A stretch of DNA of 64,000 nt from Bradyrhizobium archetypum (lineage in GTDB: Bacteria; Pseudomonadota; Alphaproteobacteria; Rhizobiales; Xanthobacteraceae): positions 186,001 to 250,000 of the forward strand of contig NZ_JAAVLW010000002.1 of NCBI RefSeq assembly GCF_013114835.1, written 5' to 3'. A program made the position numbers and the translations under genes. This document shows, piece by piece, positions 35,601 to 45,568 of the stretch; position 1 is the first letter of the stretch, and every line of letters starts with the position of its first letter. The notes below the pieces were generated by a model. That model saw only the letters and a list, made by a program, of their open reading frames with translations, was not told the origin of the DNA and did not search any database.

Positions 35601-36599
35601 ATGCAGATGCGGGTGTTTGGGCGCACGGGCATGCAGCTCTCGGTGCTGGGCTTCGGCTGCGGCGCGGTGGGCGGGTTGATGGTGCGCGGCGACGCTGCCG
35701 ACCAGGAGCGCGCCATCGCGCGGGCGATCGCCGCCGGCGTCAACTACTTCGACACGGCGGTGCAGTACGGCGATGGCGAATCGGAAAAGAACCTTGGCCG
35801 CGTGTTGCAGAAGCTGAAACCGGCCGGCGTGGTGGTGGGCACCAAGGTGCGGTTGCCGCCAAGCGAGCGTGGCCGCATTGATGAAGCGGTGAGGCTGTCG
35901 CTCGAAGGCAGCCTGGCGCGGTTGCGTCTGGAGCGGGTCGACATTCTTCATCTGCACAATCCGATCACCGGGCAGGGCGGCGGACCGGCGCTGAGCGTTG
36001 GGCAGGTGCTCGACGAGGTCGTGCCGGCGTTCGAACGGCTGCGGCAGCAGGGCAAGATCCGGTTCCTCGGGATGACGGCACTCGGCGACACGGCGGCGCT
36101 GCATCAGGTGATCAATGCCGGCGTCTTCGACAGCGCCCAGGTCGTCTACAACATGCTCAATCCATCTGCGGCCGCCGAATTGCCGACGAACTATCCGGCC
36201 CAGGATTACGGACGATTGTTCGACCGCACAGAGGGCGCTGGCGTTGGCATCGTTGGCATTCGCGTGCTGGCCGGCGGCGCCCTGTCGGGCTCGGCCGAGC
36301 GCCATCCGATCGCGGGACCGGCGCCGGAGCCGATCGGCTCGGCGAAGAGCTATGATGCCGATATCGATCGCGCGCGCCGCCTGGTGCCGCTGATCGACGA
36401 GGGGTTCGCCGCCAGCCTGACCGAAGCCGCCACGCGGTTTGCGATCTCACACCCGGCGATGGGCACGATTCTGGTCGGCATAGCGACGCCGCAGCAATTC
36501 GAGGACGCGCTCGCCGCGGTGGAGAGAGGCCCACCGCCGCAAGCTGCGCTCGACCGGCTGTCGGAGTTGAGGCAGGCATTCGCCGGCGAAGCGCGATGA
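35601..36599 (+). CDS. Aldo/keto reductase
   Basis: A 332-residue NADPH-dependent TIM-barrel oxidoreductase. ATG 35601 follows GGAGGA; an upstream in-frame start (35580) overlaps that site. The fold signature is visible: VLGFGCGAVGGLMVRGD, the catalytic-loop Asp and Tyr in GVNYFDTAVQYGDGESEK, the Lys in VVVGTKVRLPP and the His in DILHLHNP, with the C-terminal cofactor loop ILVGIATPQQFEDAL. It is 35 bases after the XoxJ-like gene on the same strand and may share its transcript. The substrate is unknown. Oxidation products of the dehydrogenase are a possible link. Confidence 0.87.
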   Translation: MQMRVFGRTGMQLSVLGFGCGAVGGLMVRGDAADQERAIARAIAAGVNYFDTAVQYGDGESEKNLGRVLQKLKPAGVVVGTKVRLPPSERGRIDEAVRLSLEGSLARLRLERVDILHLHNPITGQGGGPALSVGQVLDEVVPAFERLRQQGKIRFLGMTALGDTAALHQVINAGVFDSAQVVYNMLNPSAAAELPTNYPAQDYGRLFDRTEGAGVGIVGIRVLAGGALSGSAERHPIAGPAPEPIGSAKSYDADIDRARRLVPLIDEGFAASLTEAATRFAISHPAMGTILVGIATPQQFEDALAAVERGPPPQAALDRLSELRQAFAGEAR

Positions 36600-36635
36600 C
36601 GGGATATTTCAGGTGCGTTCAGCGAACGTCAGACG

Positions 36636-37478
36636 TCAGGGATAACCGGCGCCGGCGACCTCGACATCGACTGCGTCAATGCGCGCGGACGATTTGCGTT
36701 GCCGGAGTTCTTCGTAGGACGTCGCCGCGCTCAGGCAGAACAGCGTCTTCCGCTCCGGTCCGCCGAGGGCGCAGGCGAGGGCGCGGCGGCCGGGGACTTC
36801 TATTCGCTGCAATTCGCGTCCCTCGGCATCGAGACGAATGAAGGCGTCTTCCTCAAAGGCCGCGACCCACACCGCGCCGTCGCCGTCGAGGCAGATGCCA
36901 TCGGGAGACTTCATGCTCCCGAAACGGCCACGCAGCTTCAGGTCGCCGTTGGGGTCGATGGCGTAATCGGCGAGGCAGCCGCCGTCCATTTCGGCCACCA
37001 CGAGCCGACCGTGATCGGCCGAGACCGCGATGCCATTGGGAAACCGCAGGCCCTCGGCCACGACGCGCGCCGCGCCGTCGGGCATCACCAGAAGGATGCG
37101 GCCGACGGCACCGCGATCGGGCGGCGGCGGCAGATCGAAACCGAGATCGCCGACATAGGCACGGCCCAGATCGTCCACGATCATGTCGTCGATCGTGCCT
37201 TTGGCTATGCCGGAAAGCTCGGCATAGAGCGAAAGCGCGCCGTCGCGAAAGGCCAGCAGGCGCTTGCGGAACATCGTCAGCACGATCAGCGTGCCGTCCG
37301 GCAGCACGCCGAGGCCGCAGGGCGTATCGTCGTCGACTTTCGCATGCTGCTCGCACGCGCCGGAGGGGGAGAGGCTGAGCAGCGTCCGCGCCATGCAGTC
37401 GACGAACCAGAGCCGGCCCGCATGCCAGCGCGGCCCCTCGTAATAGCGACCGCCATCGAGCACGCAGCGCAGCTTCAT
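36636..37478 (-). CDS. SMP-30/gluconolactonase/LRE family protein
   Basis: A 280-residue six-bladed beta-propeller lactonase-like protein. Typical segments are GGRYYEGPRWHAGRLWFVDC (with the metal-ligand Glu), DDMIVDDLGRAYVGD, RFPNGIAVSADHGRLVVAEM (metal-ligand Asn) and KSPDGICLDGDGAVWVA (metal-ligand Asp). No signal peptide. It starts 3 bases after the stop of the upstream oxidoreductase gene on the same strand, so the two form an operon. A sugar- or aromatic-lactone hydrolysis role is family-level inference. Confidence 0.88.
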   Translation of the reverse strand: MKLRCVLDGGRYYEGPRWHAGRLWFVDCMARTLLSLSPSGACEQHAKVDDDTPCGLGVLPDGTLIVLTMFRKRLLAFRDGALSLYAELSGIAKGTIDDMIVDDLGRAYVGDLGFDLPPPPDRGAVGRILLVMPDGAARVVAEGLRFPNGIAVSADHGRLVVAEMDGGCLADYAIDPNGDLKLRGRFGSMKSPDGICLDGDGAVWVAAFEEDAFIRLDAEGRELQRIEVPGRRALACALGGPERKTLFCLSAATSYEELRQRKSSARIDAVDVEVAGAGYP

Positions 37479-37481
37479 TGG

Positions 37482-38450
37482 CTACAACGTCACCACGATC
37501 TTGCCGAGGTGCTTGTTGGCTTCCATGTGCTCGAACGCCTTGCCGATCTCGGCGAAGGGATAGATCTTGTCGATCGGCAGTTGCAGTTTTCGCGATTCCA
37601 CGGCGCCCCAGATATCTTTGCGGACCTCGTCAAAAATCTCGCGAATTTCCTCGATGGTTCGGGTGCGGAAGGTGACGCCGATATAGTGAATGCGGCGCGC
37701 GGCGTGCAGGTCGAAATTGAAATCGGCATGGGTGCCGCCGAGCCGGCCGACATTGACGATGCGGCCCTTGACCTTGGTAGCGGCGAGGTTCTGGTTGGCG
37801 ACACTGCCGGACACCTGGTCGACGATCAGGTCGACGCCTTCGCCGTTGGTTGCGTTGAGCACCTGATCGACCCAGCCTGGATCGCTGGAGTCGATTGCGA
37901 GATCGGCGCCGAATTCCTTCAGCCGGCCGCGGCGCATCGCGTCCGTCGAGGAGCCGATGACGAGCCTGGCGCCCTTCAGCTTCGCGATCTGCATCGCCAT
38001 TAGCCCGACGCCGGAGCTCGCGCCCTGGATCAGCACGCTCTGGCCCGGTTGCAGCGCGCCGTTGGTGACGACGGCATTGTGCATGGTGGCGAGCGCGACG
38101 GGGAGGGTGGCGGCTTCCTCGAAGTTCATGTTCGAGGGCGCGCGGAACAGCCGGCCGTGATCGGCCAGCGTATATTCGGCGAACGCCGCGCCGCCTGAGC
38201 CCATGATCTTGTCGCCGACCTTGACGCCCTTGGCATCAGGCCCAAGCTCGGCGACTTCGCCCGCCCATTCCATGCCGAGTACGGTGCCGATGCCGCCGGC
38301 CGAGCCGTGGACATGGCCCTTGGTCATGCCGAGATCGGCGCGGTTGAGGCCGCAGGCATGCACCTTGACCAGCACCTGCGTGCCCTTTGGCGAGGGTTTT
38401 GCAACATCTGATATTTCGGCGCCGTTGGCGCCGTAGACATAGGCTTTCAT
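37482..38450 (-). CDS. Quinone oxidoreductase-like medium-chain dehydrogenase/reductase
   Basis: A 322-residue NADPH-dependent enzyme of the zinc-free MDR branch. The N-terminal domain has VKVHACGLNRADLGMTKG and VLGMEWAGEVAELGPDAKGV. The Rossmann domain has the nucleotide motif LIQGASSGVGLMAMQIAKLK, and the end is HMEANKHLGKIVVTL. The structural zinc cysteines are absent, as in QOR/PIG3-type enzymes. It forms an operon with the SMP-30 gene (3-base gap). The upstream region carries a palindromic repeat and then the nitronate monooxygenase gene in the same orientation. Confidence 0.9.
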   Translation of the reverse strand: MKAYVYGANGAEISDVAKPSPKGTQVLVKVHACGLNRADLGMTKGHVHGSAGGIGTVLGMEWAGEVAELGPDAKGVKVGDKIMGSGGAAFAEYTLADHGRLFRAPSNMNFEEAATLPVALATMHNAVVTNGALQPGQSVLIQGASSGVGLMAMQIAKLKGARLVIGSSTDAMRRGRLKEFGADLAIDSSDPGWVDQVLNATNGEGVDLIVDQVSGSVANQNLAATKVKGRIVNVGRLGGTHADFNFDLHAARRIHYIGVTFRTRTIEEIREIFDEVRKDIWGAVESRKLQLPIDKIYPFAEIGKAFEHMEANKHLGKIVVTL

Positions 38451-38473
38451 GGGCTCTTCTCGTTTTCTGCTCC

Positions 38474-38602
38474 CTCTCCCGCTTGCGGGGGAGGGCTGGG
38501 GTGGGGGTGGCGCCGCGAGTTACACTGTTCGTGTGGAGAGAGTTCCCCCCACCCGGATCGCATCTTCTGATGCGATCCGACCTCCCCCCGCAAGCGGGAG
38601 AG
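38474..38602. repeat. Long intergenic inverted repeat
   Basis: CTCTCCCGCTTGCGGGG (from 38474) pairs with CCCCGCAAGCGGGAG near 38587-38601, 22 arm bases each side, with a GC-rich spacer containing a second pair GCATCTTCTGATGC. This is a form of dispersed palindromic element common in bradyrhizobial intergenic DNA. It fills the gap between the nitronate monooxygenase and oxidoreductase genes. Confidence 0.75.
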
Positions 38603-38633
38603 CTGAAGCGAGTTTGCGGCGCGCACAGGCGGC

Positions 38634-39734
<1,101 letters not shown>

Positions 39735-39841
39735 TCAGGGCAACTCCATCATGCAAAAGAGGGGGCTTGTTTCCGCAATGCGAACATTCCGCATGGAGTC
39801 CGGCATTTCCGAGATCACCCACCCGGATTACCACTGCCATC

Positions 39842-41029
39842 CTATGACGCGCGGGTGAGAAAGATCGGCAGCCCTCGCTTGTTGCCGTAGATGGGGCGGT
39901 AGCGCTCCGTGTTGTACGTAGTGGCGACGTCCAATTTGCGCGGCCCGAGCTTGGCGTCAGGGATGGGCACGAGGTCATAGCGCCCCTCCACCAGCGCCGA
40001 CATGCGGCCGGTCTTGCCTTCCAGGATGGCATCGTAGGCCATGTTACCGAAAGTCAGGGCCACGAGCTTGTCCATGAAGTCCGGATTGCCCGATCGCAGG
40101 TCGTAGGTGAGGTCAGATGTGATCGTCTCCTCGCCGACGCGCCGCTTGATCTCGTCGGCGAACGATTCCGCCACGCTCGCCTTCTTGCGATGACCGTAGG
40201 CATCGGGCTCGCCGTATTCCTGCACCTCGTAGCCTTCCCATGCGGCGCCCTCGCTGAGTACGACAAGCGCGTAGTTGCTTGGGTTGGCGCGCTTCTCCTC
40301 CACGAGCAACTGGATCAGCTTGTCGAGATCGAACTTGTACTCCGGTATGACGCACCGTATCGAGGTGGCGTACGCGGTGTAGAGCGCCGTAAATCCGGCA
40401 TCGCGGCCAAAGACGCGAAAAATGCCGATTCGCTCGTGCGATCCGACAGTGGTGCGCTGCCGCTGGATGGCGTCGCTGGCGCGGGTGATCGCGGTCGAGA
40501 AGCCGATGCAGTACTCGGTGTTGCGGACGTCGTTGTCCATCGTCTTCGGAATGGCGATGATCTTGACGCCGAGGTCGTTGAGCTTGGCTGCGTAGCTGAG
40601 CGTATCGTCGCCGCCGATGGCGATCAGATGGTCGATGCCGAGCCCCGAAAGGTTCGCCAGCACCTGGGCAGTAACGTCCCACGTCCTGGTTGCGATGCCG
40701 CCCTTGGTGCTAAGCGAGGCTGGAAAGTCGCTGCTGACGAGATGATCCGGCAGCTTCTTCATCTTGGACGGATTGGTGCGACTCGAGTGCAGCACGGTGC
40801 CGCCGCTCCGGTCTATGGTACGCGTGTTGTCACGGTTCAGCGGGATGATGTAGTGGGACCTGCTGGCCGGGTCCTCGAGATTTACGTGCGTGAGGGCCTC
40901 CCAACCACGGCGGAGGCCGACGACCTCGATGTCATTCTCGCTGCTGCGATATGTCACGCTCTTGATGACCGCGTTGAGGCCGGGAACGTCGCCGCCGCCC
41001 GTGAGAATGCCGATACGCCTTTTTGCCAT
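39842..41029 (-). CDS. 6-phosphofructokinase with pyrophosphate-type active site
   Basis: A 395-residue phosphofructokinase. The phosphoryl-donor loop reads IAIGGDDTLSYAAKL, with Asp142 where ATP enzymes have Gly (GGDGS). The catalytic loop is IPKTMDNDV, with Lys162 in place of the Gly of PGTIDND. Both changes are the recognised marks of PPi-dependent enzymes, which are reversible. The start MAKRRIGILTGGGDVPGLNA is typical, and GAGGT precedes ATG 41029. It lies 21 bases after the FBP aldolase/phosphatase gene and is certainly co-transcribed with it. Confidence 0.92.
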   Translation of the reverse strand: MAKRRIGILTGGGDVPGLNAVIKSVTYRSSENDIEVVGLRRGWEALTHVNLEDPASRSHYIIPLNRDNTRTIDRSGGTVLHSSRTNPSKMKKLPDHLVSSDFPASLSTKGGIATRTWDVTAQVLANLSGLGIDHLIAIGGDDTLSYAAKLNDLGVKIIAIPKTMDNDVRNTEYCIGFSTAITRASDAIQRQRTTVGSHERIGIFRVFGRDAGFTALYTAYATSIRCVIPEYKFDLDKLIQLLVEEKRANPSNYALVVLSEGAAWEGYEVQEYGEPDAYGHRKKASVAESFADEIKRRVGEETITSDLTYDLRSGNPDFMDKLVALTFGNMAYDAILEGKTGRMSALVEGRYDLVPIPDAKLGPRKLDVATTYNTERYRPIYGNKRGLPIFLTRAS

Positions 41030-41050
41030 ACCTACCTCGCAGGCGATCTC

Positions 41051-42196
41051 TTACTCGGCCGCTTCCGGCTTGCGCTCCTTGCGCATCTGAAAGCGCTTCA
41101 GCAGTGAGGACACGGTATCGCGGAAGCCGCCATACTCCAGCTCGGAATAGGGCAGCATCGCGGCACCGGACCAGCCCTGGCTGCGCATCTCGATTGCCTT
41201 GCGCTGGGCGCGCCGGCGGACCTCGTCCCACGCCGGGTTGTCGAAGAAGTCGGTGAAGGACTCCGAAAAACGGCCGTCCTTGTCGATCGAAAAGCCGGTG
41301 CAGGAAACGATCGGGAGGCAGTACATGCCTGTCACCGGTGTGTTAATTGGCACGGGCATGAGCGGCATCACGTGCGAGCCGCGCGCATCGCCGCCTACGA
41401 AGTGCGCCTTCGCGAACGGCGAGACGATTTCTTCAGGTGCGGGGAAAATCCCCTGGTTCCTGACGATCGCGACCGGATCGTCCTTGCCGGTATACTTGCC
41501 TGCGATCGCGTGAAGACGCTGCGCCGAAATGGCGACGGCGACCTCGCCATGGGTCCGGGAAACGATGCGATCAATGCCAAAGCGCTCGTTGTCGCGGAGC
41601 AGTGCGGCAATGTGATAGCCATCCGCGGGCGCGTCGAGTTCGATCACGCTGTCGCCGGCCGTGTTGTCCATGTCGATGACATGGAAACGGAATCCCTTGA
41701 TCATTGGGGGCAGCATTAGCCCGGCACAATACATGGGATCGGCAAAGGCGAGGTAGAGCGGCAGGTTGTAGGCGCCGGGGCCGCATTTGTCGGCGGCGAA
41801 CACCATGAAGGACTCCGCAGGTCGCGTGCCCGAGAGGCTGTGGTCGAAGCTGAGCTCGGCGACGCCTGGGCCGGCACCGCGCACGTTTCCGGACGGTGCG
41901 TCGACGAGAAGATCCTGGCCGGCGCCATAAAGCCCGGAGGTCTTCGCGACCGAGGTGGCCGCGAGGAATGCCTTCCAGGCAAGTTGATGCACCTCGGAGC
42001 TCCCTTCGCCCCGTGTGTGCGTCATGATGATCGCAATGTCGTCGCCGGTGTGGCTGACGAAACCGTCGATCAATAGGCCATCGCAGATCGCCTTCGCGAC
42101 CTCGCCCTCGACAGCTGCCATCATGCGTGTAGACGGTTTGGTGTGGCCGCCGACGGAGCCTATGTCAGCCTTGATGACCGAAAGAGTGAGTCTCAT
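41051..42196 (-). CDS. Archaeal-type fructose-1,6-bisphosphate aldolase/phosphatase (FBPase class V)
   Basis: A 381-residue bifunctional gluconeogenic enzyme that condenses triose phosphates to FBP and dephosphorylates it to fructose 6-phosphate. The family signatures are clear: VIKADIGSVGGHTKPS, VSHTGDDIAIIMTHTRG, VFAADKCGPGAYNLPLY and FHVIDMDNTAGDSVIELDAP. The aldolase residues appear as Y235-T-G-K238 in GKYTGKDDPVAI, matching the Schiff-base lysine and tyrosine of the archaeal enzyme. Length is normal. GGAGGAAA precedes ATG 42196. The family is mainly archaeal and thermophilic, so its place here with a PPi-type phosphofructokinase is notable. Confidence 0.93.
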   Translation of the reverse strand: MRLTLSVIKADIGSVGGHTKPSTRMMAAVEGEVAKAICDGLLIDGFVSHTGDDIAIIMTHTRGEGSSEVHQLAWKAFLAATSVAKTSGLYGAGQDLLVDAPSGNVRGAGPGVAELSFDHSLSGTRPAESFMVFAADKCGPGAYNLPLYLAFADPMYCAGLMLPPMIKGFRFHVIDMDNTAGDSVIELDAPADGYHIAALLRDNERFGIDRIVSRTHGEVAVAISAQRLHAIAGKYTGKDDPVAIVRNQGIFPAPEEIVSPFAKAHFVGGDARGSHVMPLMPVPINTPVTGMYCLPIVSCTGFSIDKDGRFSESFTDFFDNPAWDEVRRRAQRKAIEMRSQGWSGAAMLPYSELEYGGFRDTVSSLLKRFQMRKERKPEAAE

Positions 42197-42364
42197 GAGC
42201 GTTTCCTCCGACCAGCGCAGCGCAACGCCTCGGCGTCTGCGCTTGCTGCGCCGGGGCGACGGCGCTGCTCATTCGCGAACCAGAACGTCCGAGGTTCCTT
42301 TAGGTTCCGCAAATGACCTTCTCGAAAGCTCGGGGTTATTCCGGTAACCGGGCGGATAATCAGT

Positions 42365-42447
42365 CATGCCGCCCTGGACGATAGGGACTCGACGCCGACG
42401 AACTCGGTGAATCGCGTCTTGACCATCTCTGCCTTCTAATTTCCCGG
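42365..42447 (-). pseudogene. 5' fragment of a nitronate monooxygenase gene (direct repeat copy B)
   Basis: From ATG 42426 the - strand reads MVKTRFTEFVGVE, then a one-base deletion shifts the frame so that PIVQGGM appears in the neighbouring frame. Homology to the intact gene at 39629 stops at the GGCGGCATG corresponding to its Met 21. The leader is duplicated as well. The fragment lies upstream of the FBP aldolase/phosphatase gene and may supply its promoter. Confidence 0.85.
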
Positions 42448-42471
42448 TACAATTCATTTCCGCGGAAGTGT

Positions 42472-43027
42472 CTAGGACGCGGACTCACAGAGACGCAGCC
42501 ATAGCCTGATTGACGCGAGTTGAACGAAGGCAAGGTAGTTGGCAGCGAGCCTGTCGTAGCGCGTCGCCACCCGACGACATTGTTTGATCCTGTTGAAGAA
42601 CCGCTCGACTTGGTTGCGAGCGCGATAGAGATACGGGCTGAAGCAGATCGGATCGCTCCGATTCCTTCTCGGCGGGATGTTGGCCCACGCGCCCTTCTGC
42701 ATGGCGAGCTCTCTGATCCAGTCCGTGTCATAGCGGCGGTCGGCCAGCAGCATTGACCCAGATTTGAGGCGAGACCGCAGCTTTCCCGCAAGTCGAACGT
42801 CGTGTGCCTCGCCGGGGCTCAATGCCAGCCGTACCGGCAGACCATTGCTATCGACCACAGCATGAATTTTGCTCGTCAAGCCGCCGCTAATCGCGCCAAG
42901 GTGCCCCGGATCGCAAGACCCAGAAGATGCCATTGAGCACACGTCGGTCGTTTAGCCGAGGAACGCCACGAGGTTATTCGGCAGCATGGGCTTGATGGCA
43001 ACCCATTCAAGCGAGTTCGTAGCGCAT
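42472..43027 (-). pseudogene. Decayed IS5-family transposase (internal deletion)
   Basis: From ATG 43027 the - strand encodes a broken OrfA start: MRYEL, then in shifted frames EWVAIKPMLPN, NDRRVLNGIFWVLRSGAPWR. It then jumps to the DDE-domain part, intact in one frame from 42942: GGLTSKIHAVVDSNGLPVRL, LADRRYDTDWIREL and YRARNQVERFFNRIKQCRRV, ending LWLRLCESAS at 42472. The middle of the element and part of the catalytic core are missing. It cannot be active. It borders the duplicated nitronate monooxygenase fragment. Confidence 0.85.
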
Positions 43028-43129
43028 GATTCGAGCCCCCCAGTTGAGTTTGAATCACAGGGGTCTGGCCAATCGCAACATTTCGGGCTCAGCTCGGGTC
43101 CCCACAGCCGAAAGTGGCCAATCGCGCTA

Positions 43130-43909
43130 CTATCTCCGTCCGGGGGACGCTGATTCGACCGCTATAGCTGATACCCGGCCTCCGGAGAGCGATCCAACAC
43201 GCCTATCGTGACCGTCCATCGGGGGTGCGCCCTCGATGCCGAACGTTGTGGCGAGTTCTCTAACGCCAACTGGGGTTACGACGAGCGCTCGGCTATCCCT
43301 GACGTGCTCGACCCAATCGTGCTCGAGAGCGTGATCAAGAATGGCGGCGCCGACCGCCCCGGCCAGATGCGGCCGGCGCTCGCTCCAGTCGAGACAGGGG
43401 CGACAGAACACCCGGCGCTTGGAGGCGAGGCGAAGATCGACGCCCAACTCATCGAAGAATGACCGACCGGCATCGGTGAGTTGTCCGCCATCCTCGTCGA
43501 GCAGAATGAACGACTGTTGCACCAGCCGGTCGGCGATTGCGACGGCGATGCGGCCGGCCATGTGGTCATAACACGTGCGCGCGTGTCGGAGCGTTTCTCC
43601 GCCGCGCCAGAGATTGCGCTGCCGGGCGGGGCCTTCCTGCGCCACGACCATGAGGCCTTCCAGCACGCGCGCGACGTGCGGAGAGGCCAGGCGGAAATAT
43701 CGTCGTCGGCCCTGTTTTGCGAGCGCGAGCAATCCGGCGTCGCTGAGTTTCGCAAGATGGCCACTCGCTGTCTGCGGCGCCACGCCAGACACATAGGCGA
43801 GCTCCGAGGCGGTCAACGTTCGGCCATCCATCAGGGCGCTAAGCATGTTCGCGCGCGCTGGATCGCCGATGAGTGCCGCGACCTGGGCGATCTTGGGTCC
43901 CGTGTCCAT
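43130..43909 (-). CDS. ArsR-family transcriptional regulator
   Basis: A 259-residue regulator with an N-terminal winged helix (AALIGDPARANMLSALMDGR, LTASELAYVSGVAPQTASGH, LAKLSDAGLLALAKQGRRRY) and a C-terminal region with Cys-containing FCRPCLDWSERRPHLAG, as in the large ArsR proteins that sense organic ligands or metals. ATG 43909 starts the HTH neatly; ATG 43963 is an alternative. It is divergent from the MFS transporter at 44157, the usual layout for a repressor of an efflux pump. The C-terminal tail runs about 35 residues beyond the recognisable domain. Confidence 0.87.
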   Translation of the reverse strand: MDTGPKIAQVAALIGDPARANMLSALMDGRTLTASELAYVSGVAPQTASGHLAKLSDAGLLALAKQGRRRYFRLASPHVARVLEGLMVVAQEGPARQRNLWRGGETLRHARTCYDHMAGRIAVAIADRLVQQSFILLDEDGGQLTDAGRSFFDELGVDLRLASKRRVFCRPCLDWSERRPHLAGAVGAAILDHALEHDWVEHVRDSRALVVTPVGVRELATTFGIEGAPPMDGHDRRVGSLSGGRVSAIAVESASPGRR

Positions 43910-44156
43910 GTCTTTCTCGTACGCCGACGAGGGCGCAGTGCCAAGCACAAATACTTCGGTCAAGACCGTAGTGTTTCTGCGAGACCGGTTCGATCAGGGG
44001 ACTTAGGTTGCCTGGACGCCAATAAGCCCGGCGAGGGAACTGCCGCATGACGCGAAAGATCTCCCGCGGCTCCGAATATTCGATTGGTATCGAATGACCA
44101 TCGCAAAGCGCGCTGATCTGGGCCGTCAAATTCTCACAGGCAACTGAGTGTGATCA

Positions 44157-45566
44157 ATGCAAACAACTTCGTTCAACACAAGGCAGCCGGAACTAGCCCA
44201 CTCCGACAACACGTCATCCCGTTCGCCTCTCGCGACGGCGCTGGCACTTGCCGCCACGAGCCTCGGCCTTGGCGTGGTGCAGCTCGATATCACCATCGTC
44301 AATACTGCGCTGAGCAGCATCGGCACCTCGCTCGGCGGTAGCGTGGCCGAGCTGCAATGGGTGGTGACCGCCTATACCATCGCATTCGCGGCCTTCATTT
44401 TGACCGCCGGCGCGCTCGGTGACCGCGTTGGCGCCAAACGGATATTCATCGCGGGCTTTGCGATATTCACGGTGGCTTCGCTCGCCTGCGCGCTGGCGCC
44501 GTCGGCGATATTCCTGATCGCCGCACGCTCCGTGCAGGGCCTGGCTGCAGCGATCCTGGTGCCGAACTCGCTGACGCTGCTCAATCATGCCTATACCGAT
44601 CCGAAGGCGCGCGGCCGCGCGGTCGGCTTCTGGGCCGCAGGTGCGAGCGTCGCACTGACTTCGGGGCCGTTCGTCGGCGGCGCGCTGATCGCGCTGGTCG
44701 GCTGGCGCGCGATCTTTCTCGTCAACCTGCCGATTGGCGCCGCCGGCCTTTGGCTTGCCTGGCGTTATGCCGAGGAGACGCCGCGGCTCGCGCAGCGCGA
44801 GATCGATCTGCCGGGACAGATCGCGGCGATTGCAACCCTCGGCACGCTGGCCGGCGCCCTGATCGAAGGCGGCGTGCTCGGCTGGAGCCATCCGCTCGTC
44901 ATCATGGGCTTCGTGGCAGCGGCCGTGATCGGACTCCTGTTCGTATGGCGCGAGGCGCGCGCGCCGCAACCGATGCTGCCGCTCTCGCTGTTCCGCCACC
45001 GCATGTTTGCGCTGACCGCTCTGGTCGGGCTCCTCTTCAACATCGCTTTCTACGGCCTTATCTTCGTGCTCAGTCTCTACTTCCAGAAGGTCAACGGCTG
45101 GTCGCCGTTCGCAACAGGCCTCGCCTTCGTGCCCATGATGGGCATGGTGCTGCCCGCCAACCTCGTCACCGCATCGGTCAGCGAGCGCCTCGGCGCGCCG
45201 CAAACCATTGCACTGGCTTGTGTGATCACTGCCGCGGGCTGCGTTGCGCTGCTGCCTATGGCCTCAGGCACCAGCTACGGGGCGATCGGCGCTCAGCTCA
45301 TGGTCCTCGGCGGCGGGCTCGGCCTGCTCGTGCCGTCCTTGACCTCGACGCTGCTCGGCAGTGTCGAGAAGTCGCGATCCGGCATCGCTGCGGGCGTATT
45401 GAACGCAACGCGGCAGACCGGCAGCGTGCTTGGCGTTGCCCTATTCGGCTCGCTGGTCGGAGGCAACAACGTGTTCATTGCGGGCGCACATGCCTCGCTG
45501 CTCATTTCGGCCGCTGTGTTGCTCGCCGGTGCGGTCGCGATCTGGCTTGGCCGAGCAAAGGACTGA
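44157..45566 (+). CDS. MFS drug-efflux transporter, DHA2 (EmrB/QacA) type
   Basis: A 469-residue inner-membrane exporter. Markers are the first helix LGVVQLDITIVNTALSSIG (motif D1 of DHA2, LDxTIVNVALP), the loop motif A LTAGALGDRVGAKRIFIAG, and motif C-like GPFVGGALIALVGWRAIFLV, with about 13-14 hydrophobic helices overall. The ribosome site is weak. It is divergent from the ArsR-type gene that probably represses it. A DUF1127 gene follows after 2 bases. The substrate is unknown. Confidence 0.9.
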   Translation: MQTTSFNTRQPELAHSDNTSSRSPLATALALAATSLGLGVVQLDITIVNTALSSIGTSLGGSVAELQWVVTAYTIAFAAFILTAGALGDRVGAKRIFIAGFAIFTVASLACALAPSAIFLIAARSVQGLAAAILVPNSLTLLNHAYTDPKARGRAVGFWAAGASVALTSGPFVGGALIALVGWRAIFLVNLPIGAAGLWLAWRYAEETPRLAQREIDLPGQIAAIATLGTLAGALIEGGVLGWSHPLVIMGFVAAAVIGLLFVWREARAPQPMLPLSLFRHRMFALTALVGLLFNIAFYGLIFVLSLYFQKVNGWSPFATGLAFVPMMGMVLPANLVTASVSERLGAPQTIALACVITAAGCVALLPMASGTSYGAIGAQLMVLGGGLGLLVPSLTSTLLGSVEKSRSGIAAGVLNATRQTGSVLGVALFGSLVGGNNVFIAGAHASLLISAAVLLAGAVAIWLGRAKD

Positions 45567-45568
45567 CG

